DNA of 64,000 nt from NCBI GenBank assembly GCA_937926515.1, contig CALAZZ010000147.1, positions 1-64,000 of the forward strand, given 5' to 3'. Below are positions 45,548 through 55,153 of the stretch, one piece after another; position 1 is the stretch's first letter, and each line of letters begins with the position of its first letter. Made by a program: the position numbers and the translations under genes. The notes under the pieces were generated by a model. That model saw only the letters and a list, made by a program, of their open reading frames with translations. It made no database searches and was not told the DNA's origin. The DNA is from an uncultured Bacteroidales bacterium (GTDB lineage: Bacteria > Bacteroidota > Bacteroidia > Bacteroidales > F082).

Positions 45548-45958
45548 ATGGCAACAGTTCATTTGGAATACACCTCAGGGCTTCGTACAACCATGACGCA
45601 TCTGCAATCCGGTTCGATTGTTATAACAGACGCCCCAACAGATAATAAAGGCAAAGGCGAAGCCTTTTCACCAACCGACTTAGTGGCAGCTGCACTGGCA
45701 AGTTGTATGCTCACTACCATGGGCATTGCAGGACAAGAGCATGGTTTTGTGCTTGATGGCGCCAAAGCAAGTGTAACAAAAATCATGGCCTCCAGCCCCA
45801 GGAGAATAGCCGAAGTTCAAATCTTGATTGACTTTCCTGATATCGCATACAGTGAGAAACAAAAAGCCATCATGCAAAAAATTGCTGCTTCCTGCCCTGT
45901 CGCACTTAGCCTGAATCCTAAGCTTAAACAATCTGTTCAACTCAATTATAAATATTAA
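45548..45958 (+). CDS. OsmC-family protein
   Basis: The 136-residue protein has the OsmC/Ohr fold: FSPTDLVAAALASCMLTTMG with the first conserved Cys, and a second Cys in IAASCPVALSL. These two cysteines reduce organic hydroperoxides in characterised members; the present one is the general OsmC/YhfA type. It heads a tight operon with a hotdog thioesterase and a lipoprotein. Confidence 0.92.
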   Translation: MATVHLEYTSGLRTTMTHLQSGSIVITDAPTDNKGKGEAFSPTDLVAAALASCMLTTMGIAGQEHGFVLDGAKASVTKIMASSPRRIAEVQILIDFPDIAYSEKQKAIMQKIAASCPVALSLNPKLKQSVQLNYKY

Positions 45959-45982
45959 CTCCATTAGCTGCCCCGAAAAAAA

Positions 45983-46366
45983 ATGATCCATTCTAACATC
46001 AAATCAGGAATAAGACATACTCAGCAGCTTGAAGTTACCAAAGATAACACAGCAAGTGCTTATGGGTCCGGAGATGTAGATGTTTTCGCCACACCGGCCA
46101 TGATCGCATTGATGGAAATGACAGCCCGAAACAGCATACAAGACTTGCTGCCAGAAGGGTACACAACTGTTGGTACCGAGGTTAATATTAAACATTTGAA
46201 AGCATCAGCTATCGGTAATCGGGTACGTTGCGAAAGCGAGGTCCTTGATGTAAATGGCAACAAAATTAACTTTAAGGTTCAAGTATGGGACGATACGATT
46301 CTTGTGGGTGATGGAACCCATACAAGGGCCATTGTAAAGCTCGAAAAATTCATCTCTAAACACTAA
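45983..46366 (+). CDS. Hotdog-fold thioesterase (FlK-like)
   Basis: The 127-residue protein matches the fluoroacetyl-CoA-thioesterase-like hotdog family: VFATPAMIALMEMTA with the Glu on the central helix, TTVGTEVNIKHLKAS and GDGTHTRAIV at the end. It probably hydrolyses a small acyl-CoA. It lies 25 bases after the OsmC gene and 1 base before the lipoprotein gene. Confidence 0.85.
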   Translation: MIHSNIKSGIRHTQQLEVTKDNTASAYGSGDVDVFATPAMIALMEMTARNSIQDLLPEGYTTVGTEVNIKHLKASAIGNRVRCESEVLDVNGNKINFKVQVWDDTILVGDGTHTRAIVKLEKFISKH

Positions 46367-46367
46367 A

Positions 46368-46754
46368 ATGATGAGAAAACATGTACTTATTTTAGTTGTG
46401 TCAGTGGTACTTCTTCTGGCATGCAACAAAGAAAAGGAAGCTGATAGCTTAAGTTGTAACCTGGAAACAGCCCCAAGCCAATTTGATGAAGACAGCCTTG
46501 AGGTCACCTATAAACTTGAAGCCGATGGTGAGTACACGCTCACTCTTTTCTATTATTATGATGAGTCAGGCCGGGTCGAAATCGACAACCCATCGCTGCC
46601 ACAGGAGATAAAGGTTTCACTATCTGAGCAAAAAACAATAATGACCGGAGCCCGCGGCTCAGTAAAAAACGGGCATATCGAAGTAAGTTACGAGGCCAAT
46701 ACAAGCAGTTCATCTTATTCTGGAAGCGACCGTTGCCAGCAAAGCAGCCAATAA
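46368..46754 (+). CDS. Small lipoprotein of unknown function
   Basis: The 128-residue protein has a lipoprotein signal with lipobox LLACN (Cys19, or Cys18 from the second ATG). The mature part is beta-rich, with a central strand segment EYTLTLFYYYDE and a Ser-rich tail (SSSSYSG). It is the last gene of the OsmC operon and is followed at once by a bidirectional terminator. I recognise no family. Confidence 0.75.
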   Translation: MMRKHVLILVVSVVLLLACNKEKEADSLSCNLETAPSQFDEDSLEVTYKLEADGEYTLTLFYYYDESGRVEIDNPSLPQEIKVSLSEQKTIMTGARGSVKNGHIEVSYEANTSSSSYSGSDRCQQSSQ

Positions 46755-46800
46755 TAAAAAAAAGAGACTCACTCATAATGAGCAGTCTCTTTTTTTTATT
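46754..46800. terminator. Bidirectional terminator between convergent operons
   Basis: AGAGACT (46763-46769) pairs with AGTCTCT (46784-46790), with an inner CTCAT/ATGAG stem. It is flanked by an A-run on the left and a T-run on the right, so it has a tail on either strand. It separates the lipoprotein gene from the convergent susE-like gene. Confidence 0.9.
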
Positions 46801-46811
46801 ATCCAAGTGGA

Positions 46812-48284
46812 TTAATTGATGCTTCCGGTGTTGTCATCAAAATACAACATAATTTGTTGACCTTCGGTACCTGGAACTGCTTCCTGGTCACCGCCGTCAT
46901 TACGGTATTCAATCTTTCCATCAAATACGTTGAATTCAGCATGCCACCAATCAGAAATCCAAGAGTGGGCAGCATACATACGTATGTTGCCATCGGCCGG
47001 CAACCTGGGTGATATAATTGCTTTGTTCTCATTATCAACAGCAAATTTGTTGTCTTCAACACCTGCATCCCAGCCACCAAAAGCATCTCCGATGCCATAG
47101 ACAGCAGCAGGTTTAATGGAAACTTTAACCATATCATCTCTAAGATTCAGTACGATCATAAACATACCTACCTGGTCTATCATCATATTTCCCTCGCCAT
47201 CATCTGCAACCATGACACCTTCGGCATCAAACTCATCAACTTCGTTGAATCCAAGGTTTGGTGAGCCCCAGTTTTCAGCTGCCAATTTGAATCCTATACC
47301 TCCATCGAGATGAGCAATCTTCCAGAAAATACCTTCATTGTTTCCTCCACCGGCAAGTTTATGCATAATGGCTTCCACATCTTCACCAGGTGTGGCCCAT
47401 CCGTATGCTGTTGCATCACCTACAAGGAACATAGCCTCAGGATACTCAGGTAAAGGTTCACCATCACCAGTACGGGTTAGTTCGGCAACATGCTTCTCAC
47501 CCAGTTCCCAGGTAAGTTTCACAGTGTAAACACCATAGTTGTCGTGCATTATGTCTGCACCACCCGGTTCAAGGTCGCTAACGGAGCCACCGAGGTTTGC
47601 ATTTACCTTAACTGTACCTTCGTCATCAATGAAAACCTTCCAGCCACCTGAGTAGCGGAATTTCCATGGATCTTCGAATAAGGTAACCTCAGTTACGGTA
47701 AATTCCATTTTGTTGAGATCGAATGAGGTGTTCATTGGGGTGTCATCTGACCAGCCACCTGGTGTGGCGGCACCAATGAGCCCCCACTTAACCCTTGCTA
47801 TGACAATTACGTTTAGCTCTGTATCATATACAACATGATAGAGACCATCCTCGGGCACAGTAAATTTGGTGTCAGTTACTGCAAGTGATCCACGCCATAC
47901 ACCATCCCTTGGCTCTTCTACATCCAAGTCTTCCTCTGCAACTAAACCAAAGTCACCACCAGGGCCATGTACAGTTTCAGTTGAACCTTCTACTTTAATA
48001 ATATTGAAACCATCGCTTCCGCCTTTTACTGCAACAAACAGTTCGAGCAAACTGGCACGTGGTTCCTGGCCTACTTCGTTTATAGTAGGTTTCATAAGGC
48101 CTTTGAGATCGAAATCTGTTAATGCCGTACCGGCACCAACCACATAGATTCCATCTTCAACCGGTGTCGGTGGTGGTGTTGGATCATCGTCGTCATCATC
48201 TTTTTTGCATGAAACCATCACCACTCCTGCAAGCATCATGATGCTCATCAGGTAGAGTAATTTTTTTAATGAATTTTTCTTCAT
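46812..48284 (-). CDS. SusE/SusF-like outer-membrane glycan-binding lipoprotein
   Basis: The 490-residue surface lipoprotein has lipobox MVSCKK (Cys26) followed by an Asp run and Pro-rich linker (DDDDDDPTPPPTP), an acidic lipoprotein export pattern of Bacteroidota. It then has several SusE/F-type beta-sandwich modules (for example WGLIGAATPGGWSDDTPM at about 167-184, MFLVGDATAYGWATPG, and GIGDAFGGWDAG). These bind starch-like glycans through aromatic residues. It is the last gene of susC-susD-susE. Confidence 0.88.
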   Translation of the reverse strand: MKKNSLKKLLYLMSIMMLAGVVMVSCKKDDDDDDPTPPPTPVEDGIYVVGAGTALTDFDLKGLMKPTINEVGQEPRASLLELFVAVKGGSDGFNIIKVEGSTETVHGPGGDFGLVAEEDLDVEEPRDGVWRGSLAVTDTKFTVPEDGLYHVVYDTELNVIVIARVKWGLIGAATPGGWSDDTPMNTSFDLNKMEFTVTEVTLFEDPWKFRYSGGWKVFIDDEGTVKVNANLGGSVSDLEPGGADIMHDNYGVYTVKLTWELGEKHVAELTRTGDGEPLPEYPEAMFLVGDATAYGWATPGEDVEAIMHKLAGGGNNEGIFWKIAHLDGGIGFKLAAENWGSPNLGFNEVDEFDAEGVMVADDGEGNMMIDQVGMFMIVLNLRDDMVKVSIKPAAVYGIGDAFGGWDAGVEDNKFAVDNENKAIISPRLPADGNIRMYAAHSWISDWWHAEFNVFDGKIEYRNDGGDQEAVPGTEGQQIMLYFDDNTGSIN

Positions 48285-48332
48285 AATACAAGAATTTTAG
48301 ATTAGTGAATAATTAAGGTTAATAATACAATA

Positions 48333-49832
48333 TTAAGGATTTATCGGAACTATTTCCGCTTCAAGATTAGGATTGGCTTCTTTAGCCCATAAAGGTATAG
48401 GAAACACATTTCTGTCGAGGCTTGATGCATTCTTCTCCCACCATGGCCTGTTAAACTCGCCAAAGCGGATCAGGTCGCCACGACGGTGGGCTTCCCAGAA
48501 CAACTCACGGCCGCGTTCTTCGAGCAACATAGGTAGGGTCACTCCATTCCAAGGTTCGAGCCCGGCACGTATGCGGATCATATTTACATATTCGTCGCCA
48601 TTGGCGCCCTGGCGTATCATGGCCTCTGCCTTATTGAGCAACACTTCTGCATATCTGAACAAAGGGAACGCATTGCTCAGGTTTTCTTTTGCACCGTTTT
48701 TGATCTCAAATTTGACTACACGTGCCCCCGACATGCGAATTTCTTCAGAAGTATGTTGACCCAATGTCATTTCAAGAGCAGGGATATGCGGGTTAAAAAT
48801 GAGAAGCGTACCTGTAACACCATCTCTGATCTCACCACCATCGGCCCTGAATTGCTGTCCAACCAAAAAACCATCTTTGCGGCGGTCGTCATCCTCATAA
48901 GTATTGAAATGATCTTCCATGACAGCAAAACCATTCCAGGGGCCGGCAACCATATTAAAGGTTTGATTGCTGTTATAGTGCAGTGTACGCATATGCAGAT
49001 TATGACCCTGATAAGTATCCTCATGGTAAGGAATTACAAAAATATTCTCAACCGAGTTATGGTTGTTGGTAACGAAGGGTGCCAAGGCATCGGATTCGAG
49101 GGAATAAGCCCCCATTAAGATCACACTGTCAGCATATTGCTCAGCCTTGACCCAGTTTGCAGGATCCACACTGCCTGTATAAACCGCATGATTCAAATAC
49201 AAACGCGATAGCAGCGCATAAGCCATGGCCTTGCCTGCACCTGTACGTGAAGAGGTTTGAGTGATCAGGGGTGCGCTCTCCTCAATTTCCTTTACAATGT
49301 CCCAGAATATTTCTGCTCTTGGATTGCGTTTAGGGTTGGTTTCAGCTCCAAGATATTGGGTCACATAGGGTATATCTCCGTAATTATCAATCAAGAGGTA
49401 ATAGTAATAAGCACGAAGTACCTTTGCCTTTGCAATGGCTTCGTCCACGACCTCATCTCCAACAAAAGGCTCCTGGGCTTCGATGAACCGGTTTGCCTCA
49501 ACGGTACCACTGTAAAATCTGCTCCACATACTATTAATGGCTTCGGTTTCATGGTTCCAGGTGTGCTGATGCAACACCCTCCATTTACCTCCGTCATCCC
49601 AGTCGGTGTCGCGGGTTGGGCCCACTGTTCCATCACCTGTTATTTCATTGGCAAACCACCAGCCTCCCCAATCCAGAAAATCACGCATGGGCGAATAGAT
49701 CACACTCATCTGCAAAACCGGATCGGCGGTAAACTCATCAGGTGGTATCTTATCATATAATTTATCATCAAGCTTGGTGCAGGATATCTGCACTGTTGCC
49801 AGTATGGCTAATATAAAAACTATCTTTTTCAT
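48333..49832 (-). CDS. susD: SusD/RagB-family outer-membrane lipoprotein
   Basis: The 499-residue lipoprotein (lipobox QISCTK, Cys18) has the SusD pattern: N-terminal DKLYDKIPPDEFTAD, TPR-like helices (AKVLRAYYYYLLIDNYGDIPY), and the C-terminal FRYAEVLLNKAEAM and RGRELFWEAHRRGDLIRFG. It forms the lid of the SusC transporter and captures glycan at the surface. It lies 11 bases after susC. The gene symbol follows family use; the true substrate is not known. Confidence 0.94.
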   Translation of the reverse strand: MKKIVFILAILATVQISCTKLDDKLYDKIPPDEFTADPVLQMSVIYSPMRDFLDWGGWWFANEITGDGTVGPTRDTDWDDGGKWRVLHQHTWNHETEAINSMWSRFYSGTVEANRFIEAQEPFVGDEVVDEAIAKAKVLRAYYYYLLIDNYGDIPYVTQYLGAETNPKRNPRAEIFWDIVKEIEESAPLITQTSSRTGAGKAMAYALLSRLYLNHAVYTGSVDPANWVKAEQYADSVILMGAYSLESDALAPFVTNNHNSVENIFVIPYHEDTYQGHNLHMRTLHYNSNQTFNMVAGPWNGFAVMEDHFNTYEDDDRRKDGFLVGQQFRADGGEIRDGVTGTLLIFNPHIPALEMTLGQHTSEEIRMSGARVVKFEIKNGAKENLSNAFPLFRYAEVLLNKAEAMIRQGANGDEYVNMIRIRAGLEPWNGVTLPMLLEERGRELFWEAHRRGDLIRFGEFNRPWWEKNASSLDRNVFPIPLWAKEANPNLEAEIVPINP

Positions 49833-49842
49833 GGCTTATTTC

Positions 49843-52830
49843 TTATAAGGTTACGTTAATTCCAAAAGTGAAAGTTCTGGTTTTGGGATATACATCATAT
49901 TGATCCAATCCAAAAGACAAGCCTGAGTAACTGATCTCAGGATCGATACCACTGTAATTGGTAAACGTAAGTACGTTATTTGATGCGAAATAAACACGGA
50001 TATTCTTGAACGCACTTACATTCCTGATATTATATCCTATCGAAAGATTATCCAGTCGGATAAACGAACCGTCTTCGAGGAAATAACTGCTTGTACGTGG
50101 AATATCATCCAGTCCGCGTGCAGCCTCATCAAGTGCGTCTTCAATAACATTAAGTGTGGGTAATAGTCTTGGATTACCAAAAAACAAGCGTGTGGTGTTA
50201 AAAATCTCATGACCATACACTGCCCGAACACTGAAACTCATATCAAAATTTCGGTAGAAGGTAAAGTAGTTTGACCAACCCAGTTCAAAGTCGGGTTGTG
50301 CATTTCCCATATAGCGCAGTTCAGCATTCTCAGGGAAACGGGTTACACCACCGGCTTCGGTGTAGAACAACCACTTACCGTCTGCAGAAAGACCTGCATA
50401 CTCGTGCAGATACCATGTGCCCAGAGGAAGTCCTTCCTGAACCACTTGTACATTGTCGCCAACCAGACCGCGGCCACCGACACCACCTACACGCTGTGCC
50501 GACCATTCAAAGTCATCATTGGAAAGTTGTTTAACCTCTTGCTTAAAATGAGTAAAGGTTAAACTGGATTTCCAGTCAAAATTACGCTTACGAACGGGAT
50601 AGGCCTGCACAAACATTTCAAAGCCGTTGACCTGAATTTGACCAACATTGGCAAATATTCTTCCAACCGGGTATGGTGGAACCGGTACACTGTACTCACC
50701 CAGTAGGTCATAGGTATTTTTCTGGAAATATTCAATTGATCCACTGATCTTGTCATGCCACAATCCAAAGTCGAGGCCTATATTAAGTTCAGCATTGGAC
50801 TCCCATCGCAGATCAGGATTAGCAGCATGTTCAAAGCGATATAGAATTGCCTCTTCACCTGTTTCGAAATTGATGGTATTCCCGGCCTGTATATAGTATT
50901 CGAGTGCTTTATAACGATCAAATTCCTGATTGCCACTGATTCCATATCCTACGCGCAATCGCAGGTTATTAAGCACATCGGTAATACCACTCATAAAATC
51001 TTCACCTGTTATGTTCCACATCATAGAAGCTGAGGGGAACCATCCCCAATAATTATTCTCTCCAAACTTAGACGAACCATCACGCCTGATGGTTGCAGTG
51101 AAGAAATATTTTGAGTTATAATTATAGATACCACGGCCAAAGAAAGAGATAAGCCTGTTGGTACCTTTGTAGGAGCTTATATCTCCTGCGTTAACGCTTA
51201 ATAGGTTGCTCAGGTCGTGTGATTGCACATAATTGAGGAATGGGCCCCTGCCTTGTGCAGCAAAACCGGTTGATAGATCTTCCTGCCAGGAATGACCGGC
51301 TACAAAATTCAAACTATGACGGCCAAAATCGTTGACGTACCGGATTGTGCTCTCCAATACTTTCGATTCATGATTGCCATAAGCCCTACGCCCAAACCCT
51401 TGTTGAGTTCCCATATAAAGTGTTGAAGGCTCAAAATAAAAGCTCTCCTGGTCGTTACGGGTATATCCCAAGTTTACACCGGCCGAAAACCCGCGGTATA
51501 TATCCATATCAGCTTTGAAGAATCCAAAAAACCGTTTTGCACTGCGTTCATCCTGAATTTCATTGACCAGTGCCACCGGATTGAAGTAGTCGAAGTCGCG
51601 GTTAATTTCATAATACCTTCCTTGAGTTTCAAACAAGGGATCCGTGGGCTCATTGTAAACACGGTCGGTGGGGTTGCGCTGGAACGCCTGGAATTGTATC
51701 GAATTACGTCCCCATCCACCATAATTGATGTAATTGTTCTTTTCAAATGTTCCGGAAATACCTGCCTGCATTTTCAAACGGCCATCGAGGGCTGTTTGGT
51801 CCAGGTTAAGTCGTGCAATTGTTCTTTCCTTATTGGATCCAATCATAACACCATCGAAATTGCTATGTGACAATGAAGCACGGTAAGCAGCATTTTCATC
51901 GTTACCTGCAATAGAGAGGTTATAGTTCTGGCTCATACCCGTACGGTATATTTCATCCATCCAGTTGGTATTTGCGCCACCATCATTGAAGTTCGTGATG
52001 TTGTTATCTGAAACATACTTCCTAACCTGATCGGCTGAGAGCAGGTTCAAACGGTTAGAAACCATCTCTGTTGAGAGATAGGAATTGAATGTAATCTGTG
52101 ATCCTCTCTGAATTTGAGTTCCACGTTTGGTTGTAATAATGATCACACCATGGGCACCACGCGAGCCGTAAATAGCTGAAGAAGAGGCATCTTTTAGCAC
52201 GTTCCATGATTCAATATCTTCAGGTGCAATGGTGGTGGGGTCTACACCGGGTATACCATCCACAACATATAGTGGGCTGGTGCTGGTGGTTAATGCGGAT
52301 GCACCCCTGATCTTAATATCATAGCCGGCATTGGGGTCACCCCCTTTCTTTGAGACCATAACTCCGGCAATTTTTCCTTGTATACCCGCAATCGGGTCAG
52401 TGAGGACACCTGTGTTCATTTCTTCGGAAGAAATATGTGATACGGCCCCGGTACGGTCGCTCTTCTTTTGAATCCCATATCCGATCACAACCGTTTCTTC
52501 CAGGATCACAGCATCAACACTCAAGGAGAAATTGACAGTGGTTATTTGTCCGGCAACAATATTCACTGTTTGTACTGAGGGTAAAAAACCTACAAAGCTG
52601 GCCTCCAGATCAATTGTACCTTCCTGTATACCTTCGATCAGGAAGGCACCATCAAAATCGGTTGAGGCACCGATCAGTGTGCCCTTGATCAGCACATTGG
52701 CTCCGGGGAGTGATTCGCCGGTTGACCTGTCTGTAACAAGCCCTCGCACTCCCCCTGTCTGCCCTATAGCCGCTGTAAATGAAAGCAATACAATGACTAA
52801 AGGCATTAGTCGCTTTAAGAATTCATTCAT
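49843..52830 (-). CDS. susC: SusC/RagA-type TonB-dependent outer-membrane transporter
   Basis: The 995-residue protein has a signal peptide (1-23), a carboxypeptidase-like regulatory domain (VRGLVTDRSTGESLPGANVLI, about 28-105), a TonB box region, the plug domain with KISGASAL-like segment (YDIKIRGASALTTSTSPLYVVDGIPG, in part) and SSAIYGSRGAHGVIIITTK, and a large beta-barrel ending in FTFGINVTL. It imports a bound glycan with energy from TonB. It is first in the operon, with a -7 box about 90 bases upstream and a LacI-type operator further up. Confidence 0.96.
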   Translation of the reverse strand: MNEFLKRLMPLVIVLLSFTAAIGQTGGVRGLVTDRSTGESLPGANVLIKGTLIGASTDFDGAFLIEGIQEGTIDLEASFVGFLPSVQTVNIVAGQITTVNFSLSVDAVILEETVVIGYGIQKKSDRTGAVSHISSEEMNTGVLTDPIAGIQGKIAGVMVSKKGGDPNAGYDIKIRGASALTTSTSPLYVVDGIPGVDPTTIAPEDIESWNVLKDASSSAIYGSRGAHGVIIITTKRGTQIQRGSQITFNSYLSTEMVSNRLNLLSADQVRKYVSDNNITNFNDGGANTNWMDEIYRTGMSQNYNLSIAGNDENAAYRASLSHSNFDGVMIGSNKERTIARLNLDQTALDGRLKMQAGISGTFEKNNYINYGGWGRNSIQFQAFQRNPTDRVYNEPTDPLFETQGRYYEINRDFDYFNPVALVNEIQDERSAKRFFGFFKADMDIYRGFSAGVNLGYTRNDQESFYFEPSTLYMGTQQGFGRRAYGNHESKVLESTIRYVNDFGRHSLNFVAGHSWQEDLSTGFAAQGRGPFLNYVQSHDLSNLLSVNAGDISSYKGTNRLISFFGRGIYNYNSKYFFTATIRRDGSSKFGENNYWGWFPSASMMWNITGEDFMSGITDVLNNLRLRVGYGISGNQEFDRYKALEYYIQAGNTINFETGEEAILYRFEHAANPDLRWESNAELNIGLDFGLWHDKISGSIEYFQKNTYDLLGEYSVPVPPYPVGRIFANVGQIQVNGFEMFVQAYPVRKRNFDWKSSLTFTHFKQEVKQLSNDDFEWSAQRVGGVGGRGLVGDNVQVVQEGLPLGTWYLHEYAGLSADGKWLFYTEAGGVTRFPENAELRYMGNAQPDFELGWSNYFTFYRNFDMSFSVRAVYGHEIFNTTRLFFGNPRLLPTLNVIEDALDEAARGLDDIPRTSSYFLEDGSFIRLDNLSIGYNIRNVSAFKNIRVYFASNNVLTFTNYSGIDPEISYSGLSFGLDQYDVYPKTRTFTFGINVTL

Positions 52831-52919
52831 AATTTTGTGTATTTGGATTAGTGAATTTCCATTATGGTGTGTTGTTTGTGCGTTAAGTCATTAACAACTA
52901 ACTTAACAATTGGTTTAAG

Positions 52920-52927
52920 CAAAGTTA
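52920..52927 (-). promoter_or_regulatory. Predicted -7 box for susCDE operon
   Basis: The minus-strand reading is TAACTTTG, implying a leader of about 84 bases before susC. Confidence 0.45.
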
Positions 52928-52982
52928 ATCAAAGTATGAAGTCTATATATAAAAATATCACCTTAATTATATTAAAAATTAA

Positions 52983-52996
52983 TGCAAACGATTGAA
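52983..52996. promoter_or_regulatory. Candidate LacI-family operator
   Basis: TGCAAACGATTGAA is a near-palindrome around a central CG (CAAnCGnTTG), the usual pattern for LacI-family operators. It sits between the susC promoter and the divergent lacI-type gene, centred about 75 bases upstream of the presumed susC transcription start. Confidence 0.5.
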
Positions 52997-53034
52997 ATAA
53001 ACGTCTACGATCGGTTATTTTATCTCCGAAAATT

Positions 53035-53047
53035 GTCATTACATGAC
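53035..53047. promoter_or_regulatory. Inverted repeat in the lacI-type gene promoter
   Basis: GTCAT-TAC-ATGAC forms a 5+5 inverted repeat lying just upstream of the -7 box (53058-53065). It could serve autoregulation. Confidence 0.3.
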
Positions 53048-53057
53048 GAAATCTTGT

Positions 53058-53065
53058 TAATTTTG
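53058..53065 (+). promoter_or_regulatory. Predicted -7 box for the LacI-type regulator
   Basis: TAATTTTG, an exact consensus match 44 bases before the ATG. Confidence 0.45.
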
Positions 53066-53108
53066 GGAAGGTATTGTTAGGTAAAAAACAGCGCAAAGCA
53101 CAACAAAG

Positions 53109-54116
53109 ATGAAACGACAAATTACGATCAAAGATATAGCCATCAAGCTGGGCATGTCAACTTCAACGGTATCCCGAGCGCTCAGGGACCATCCCGATAT
53201 AAGTCCCAAAACACGTGCTGCAGTCAAGGAGTTGGCAGCATTGCTGGGATACCGACCAAACAGGATCGCATTAAACCTGCGTAGCAATTCAACACGTACC
53301 ATAGGATTGATCATTCCAGAGATCGAACATTATTTTTTCTCAGCAATTATCAACGGAATTGAAGAAATTGCATACAAGAATGATTACAGCGTCATGGTTT
53401 TTCAATCTAATGAATCCTATAAACGGGAAGTGAATAATACCCAGGCTGTGCTCACGAACAGGGTTGATGGCGTGTTGGTATCTTTCTCCAAAGAGACACG
53501 TGACTTTTCGCATTTTCAAAAACTGATAGAAAATGAGATCCCTGTTGTATTCTTTGATAGGGTTACAGATGAACTCCGTGCAGATCAGGTGGTTTCTGAT
53601 GACTACCAGGGAGCATTTTTGGCTGTAAATCACCTGATTGAAAAAGGTTGCAGGCGCATTGCACATTTTGCTGCACCACAGCACCTGGCACTTGGCAAAG
53701 GCAGGCTTTCAGGCTATCATGATGCTTTGCTCAAGCACAATATTCCTTTCAATAACGATCTCATCTTTCATGCCGACACCTTTGAAACCAGCCGCAAGGT
53801 AGCATTGAGCGTATTGAAGAAAGCCGAACGTCCCGATGGGTTTTTCACAGTGAACGATATGTCGGCCATTGCCATCATCAAAGCCGCAAAAGAGGTGGGC
53901 CTCTCGATTCCTAAAGATGTTAAGGTCGTTGGTTACGAAAACAGTAAATCTGCTGCACTGAGTGAACCGGAGTTGACAACCATTGATCAATATGGTTATG
54001 AACTCGGTCGTGAAGCTTGCCTGATGTTGTTGAAAAGACTCAGGGAAAATGACTTGCCGGCGAAACCAGAAAAAAAAGTAATCCGAACAAAACTGGTAGT
54101 CAGATCTTCTGCTTAA
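53109..54116 (+). CDS. LacI/GalR-family regulator of the sus locus
   Basis: The 335-residue protein has an N-terminal LacI HTH (ITIKDIAIKLGMSTSTVSRAL, 5-24 region, and hinge GYRPNRIALNLRS) and a periplasmic-binding-protein-like sugar domain (RTIGLIIPEIEHYFFS through ELTTIDQYGYELG). It is divergent from susC and probably responds to the sugar released from the imported glycan. A CG-centred near-palindrome between the two genes is a candidate site. Confidence 0.94.
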   Translation: MKRQITIKDIAIKLGMSTSTVSRALRDHPDISPKTRAAVKELAALLGYRPNRIALNLRSNSTRTIGLIIPEIEHYFFSAIINGIEEIAYKNDYSVMVFQSNESYKREVNNTQAVLTNRVDGVLVSFSKETRDFSHFQKLIENEIPVVFFDRVTDELRADQVVSDDYQGAFLAVNHLIEKGCRRIAHFAAPQHLALGKGRLSGYHDALLKHNIPFNNDLIFHADTFETSRKVALSVLKKAERPDGFFTVNDMSAIAIIKAAKEVGLSIPKDVKVVGYENSKSAALSEPELTTIDQYGYELGREACLMLLKRLRENDLPAKPEKKVIRTKLVVRSSA

Positions 54117-54177
54117 GTGAACCATAGTATATTTTCACCTGCATTTCGTATTTTAGCCGCTCCTAAGTGTACTCCAT

Positions 54178-55017
54178 ATGTTCAAACAAAAGGAAAAGAA
54201 CCAGCTTGATCAGGAAAAGCATATGTCTTTTTGGGATCACCTTGAGGAGCTTCGATGGCACACCATCCGGAGTTTTGCTGCTATCATCATACTTGCTATC
54301 ATCGCTTTTTTGAACCGAAGTCTCATCTTCGACACCATTATCCTTGCCCCCAGTACATCAGATTTTTTTACCAACCGAATGCTCTGCAAACTTGGCGAAT
54401 TCCTTTCTCTTAATGCCATTTGCATGGACTCGCTTAAGCTCCAGATCATCAACATTAATATGCCGGGACAGTTTCTTACGCATATGTATATATCTTTCGT
54501 GGCAGGCACCATTGTTGCATTCCCTTATATGTTGCAACAATTTTGGAGTTTTATCAGACCAGGGCTCCGCGAAAAGGAGGCAAAGTATTCCGGACGTATA
54601 GTGATCATAAGCTCATTGCTCTTCTTTGCAGGCATACTGTTTAGCTATTTTATTATCGTTCCGCTTACCGTAAACTTTCTTGGAACATATCAGGTGAGTG
54701 ACACAGTGCTTAATCAGATCGCGCTCAATTCGTATGTGAGTACAGTCGTATCCGTAACTTTTGCAGTGGGTATAGTTTTTGAATTACCTATATTGATTTT
54801 TTTCCTTACGAAAGCAGGCCTTGTCACAGCAGCCTATCTTAAACGCAATCGCAAATATACCATCGTAATACTGTTGTCAGTGGCTGCAGTGATAACACCA
54901 CCTGATATGTTTAGCCAGATACTTGTAGTCATTCCATTAATGGGTCTTTATGAAATCAGTATACTTATTGCAGAACGAATTGAACACAAAAAAAGACTTG
55001 AATCCGTGGAAACCTGA
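54178..55017 (+). CDS. tatC: Sec-independent translocase TatC
   Basis: The 279-residue inner-membrane protein has six predicted helices and the TatC N-terminal motif MSFWDHLEELRWHTIR, the FLTHMYISF segment, PYMLQQFWSFIRPGL, and the periplasmic-to-helix VTPPDMFSQ-like ending (AVITPPDMFSQILVVIPL). TatC receives twin-arginine signal peptides of folded proteins. No tatA gene is next to it. It is 61 bases after the lacI-type gene, on the same strand, probably its own unit. Confidence 0.95.
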   Translation: MFKQKEKNQLDQEKHMSFWDHLEELRWHTIRSFAAIIILAIIAFLNRSLIFDTIILAPSTSDFFTNRMLCKLGEFLSLNAICMDSLKLQIININMPGQFLTHMYISFVAGTIVAFPYMLQQFWSFIRPGLREKEAKYSGRIVIISSLLFFAGILFSYFIIVPLTVNFLGTYQVSDTVLNQIALNSYVSTVVSVTFAVGIVFELPILIFFLTKAGLVTAAYLKRNRKYTIVILLSVAAVITPPDMFSQILVVIPLMGLYEISILIAERIEHKKRLESVET

Positions 55018-55088
55018 TAACCAATATAATGGATGAATACTTAAACAACCAGGCCGGGCTAAATAGCAGATTTTTTGTAATTCTTTGT

Positions 55089-55096
55089 TAATTTTG
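55089..55096 (+). promoter_or_regulatory. Predicted -7 box for the menaquinone cluster
   Basis: TAATTTTG, about 58 bases before the first gene of the men cluster. Confidence 0.4.
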
Positions 55097-55153
55097 TTGA
55101 GCGCTTAAGACCCGATTAAGTTATCATGAAGTCATCCAGATAATGTTTCGCTT

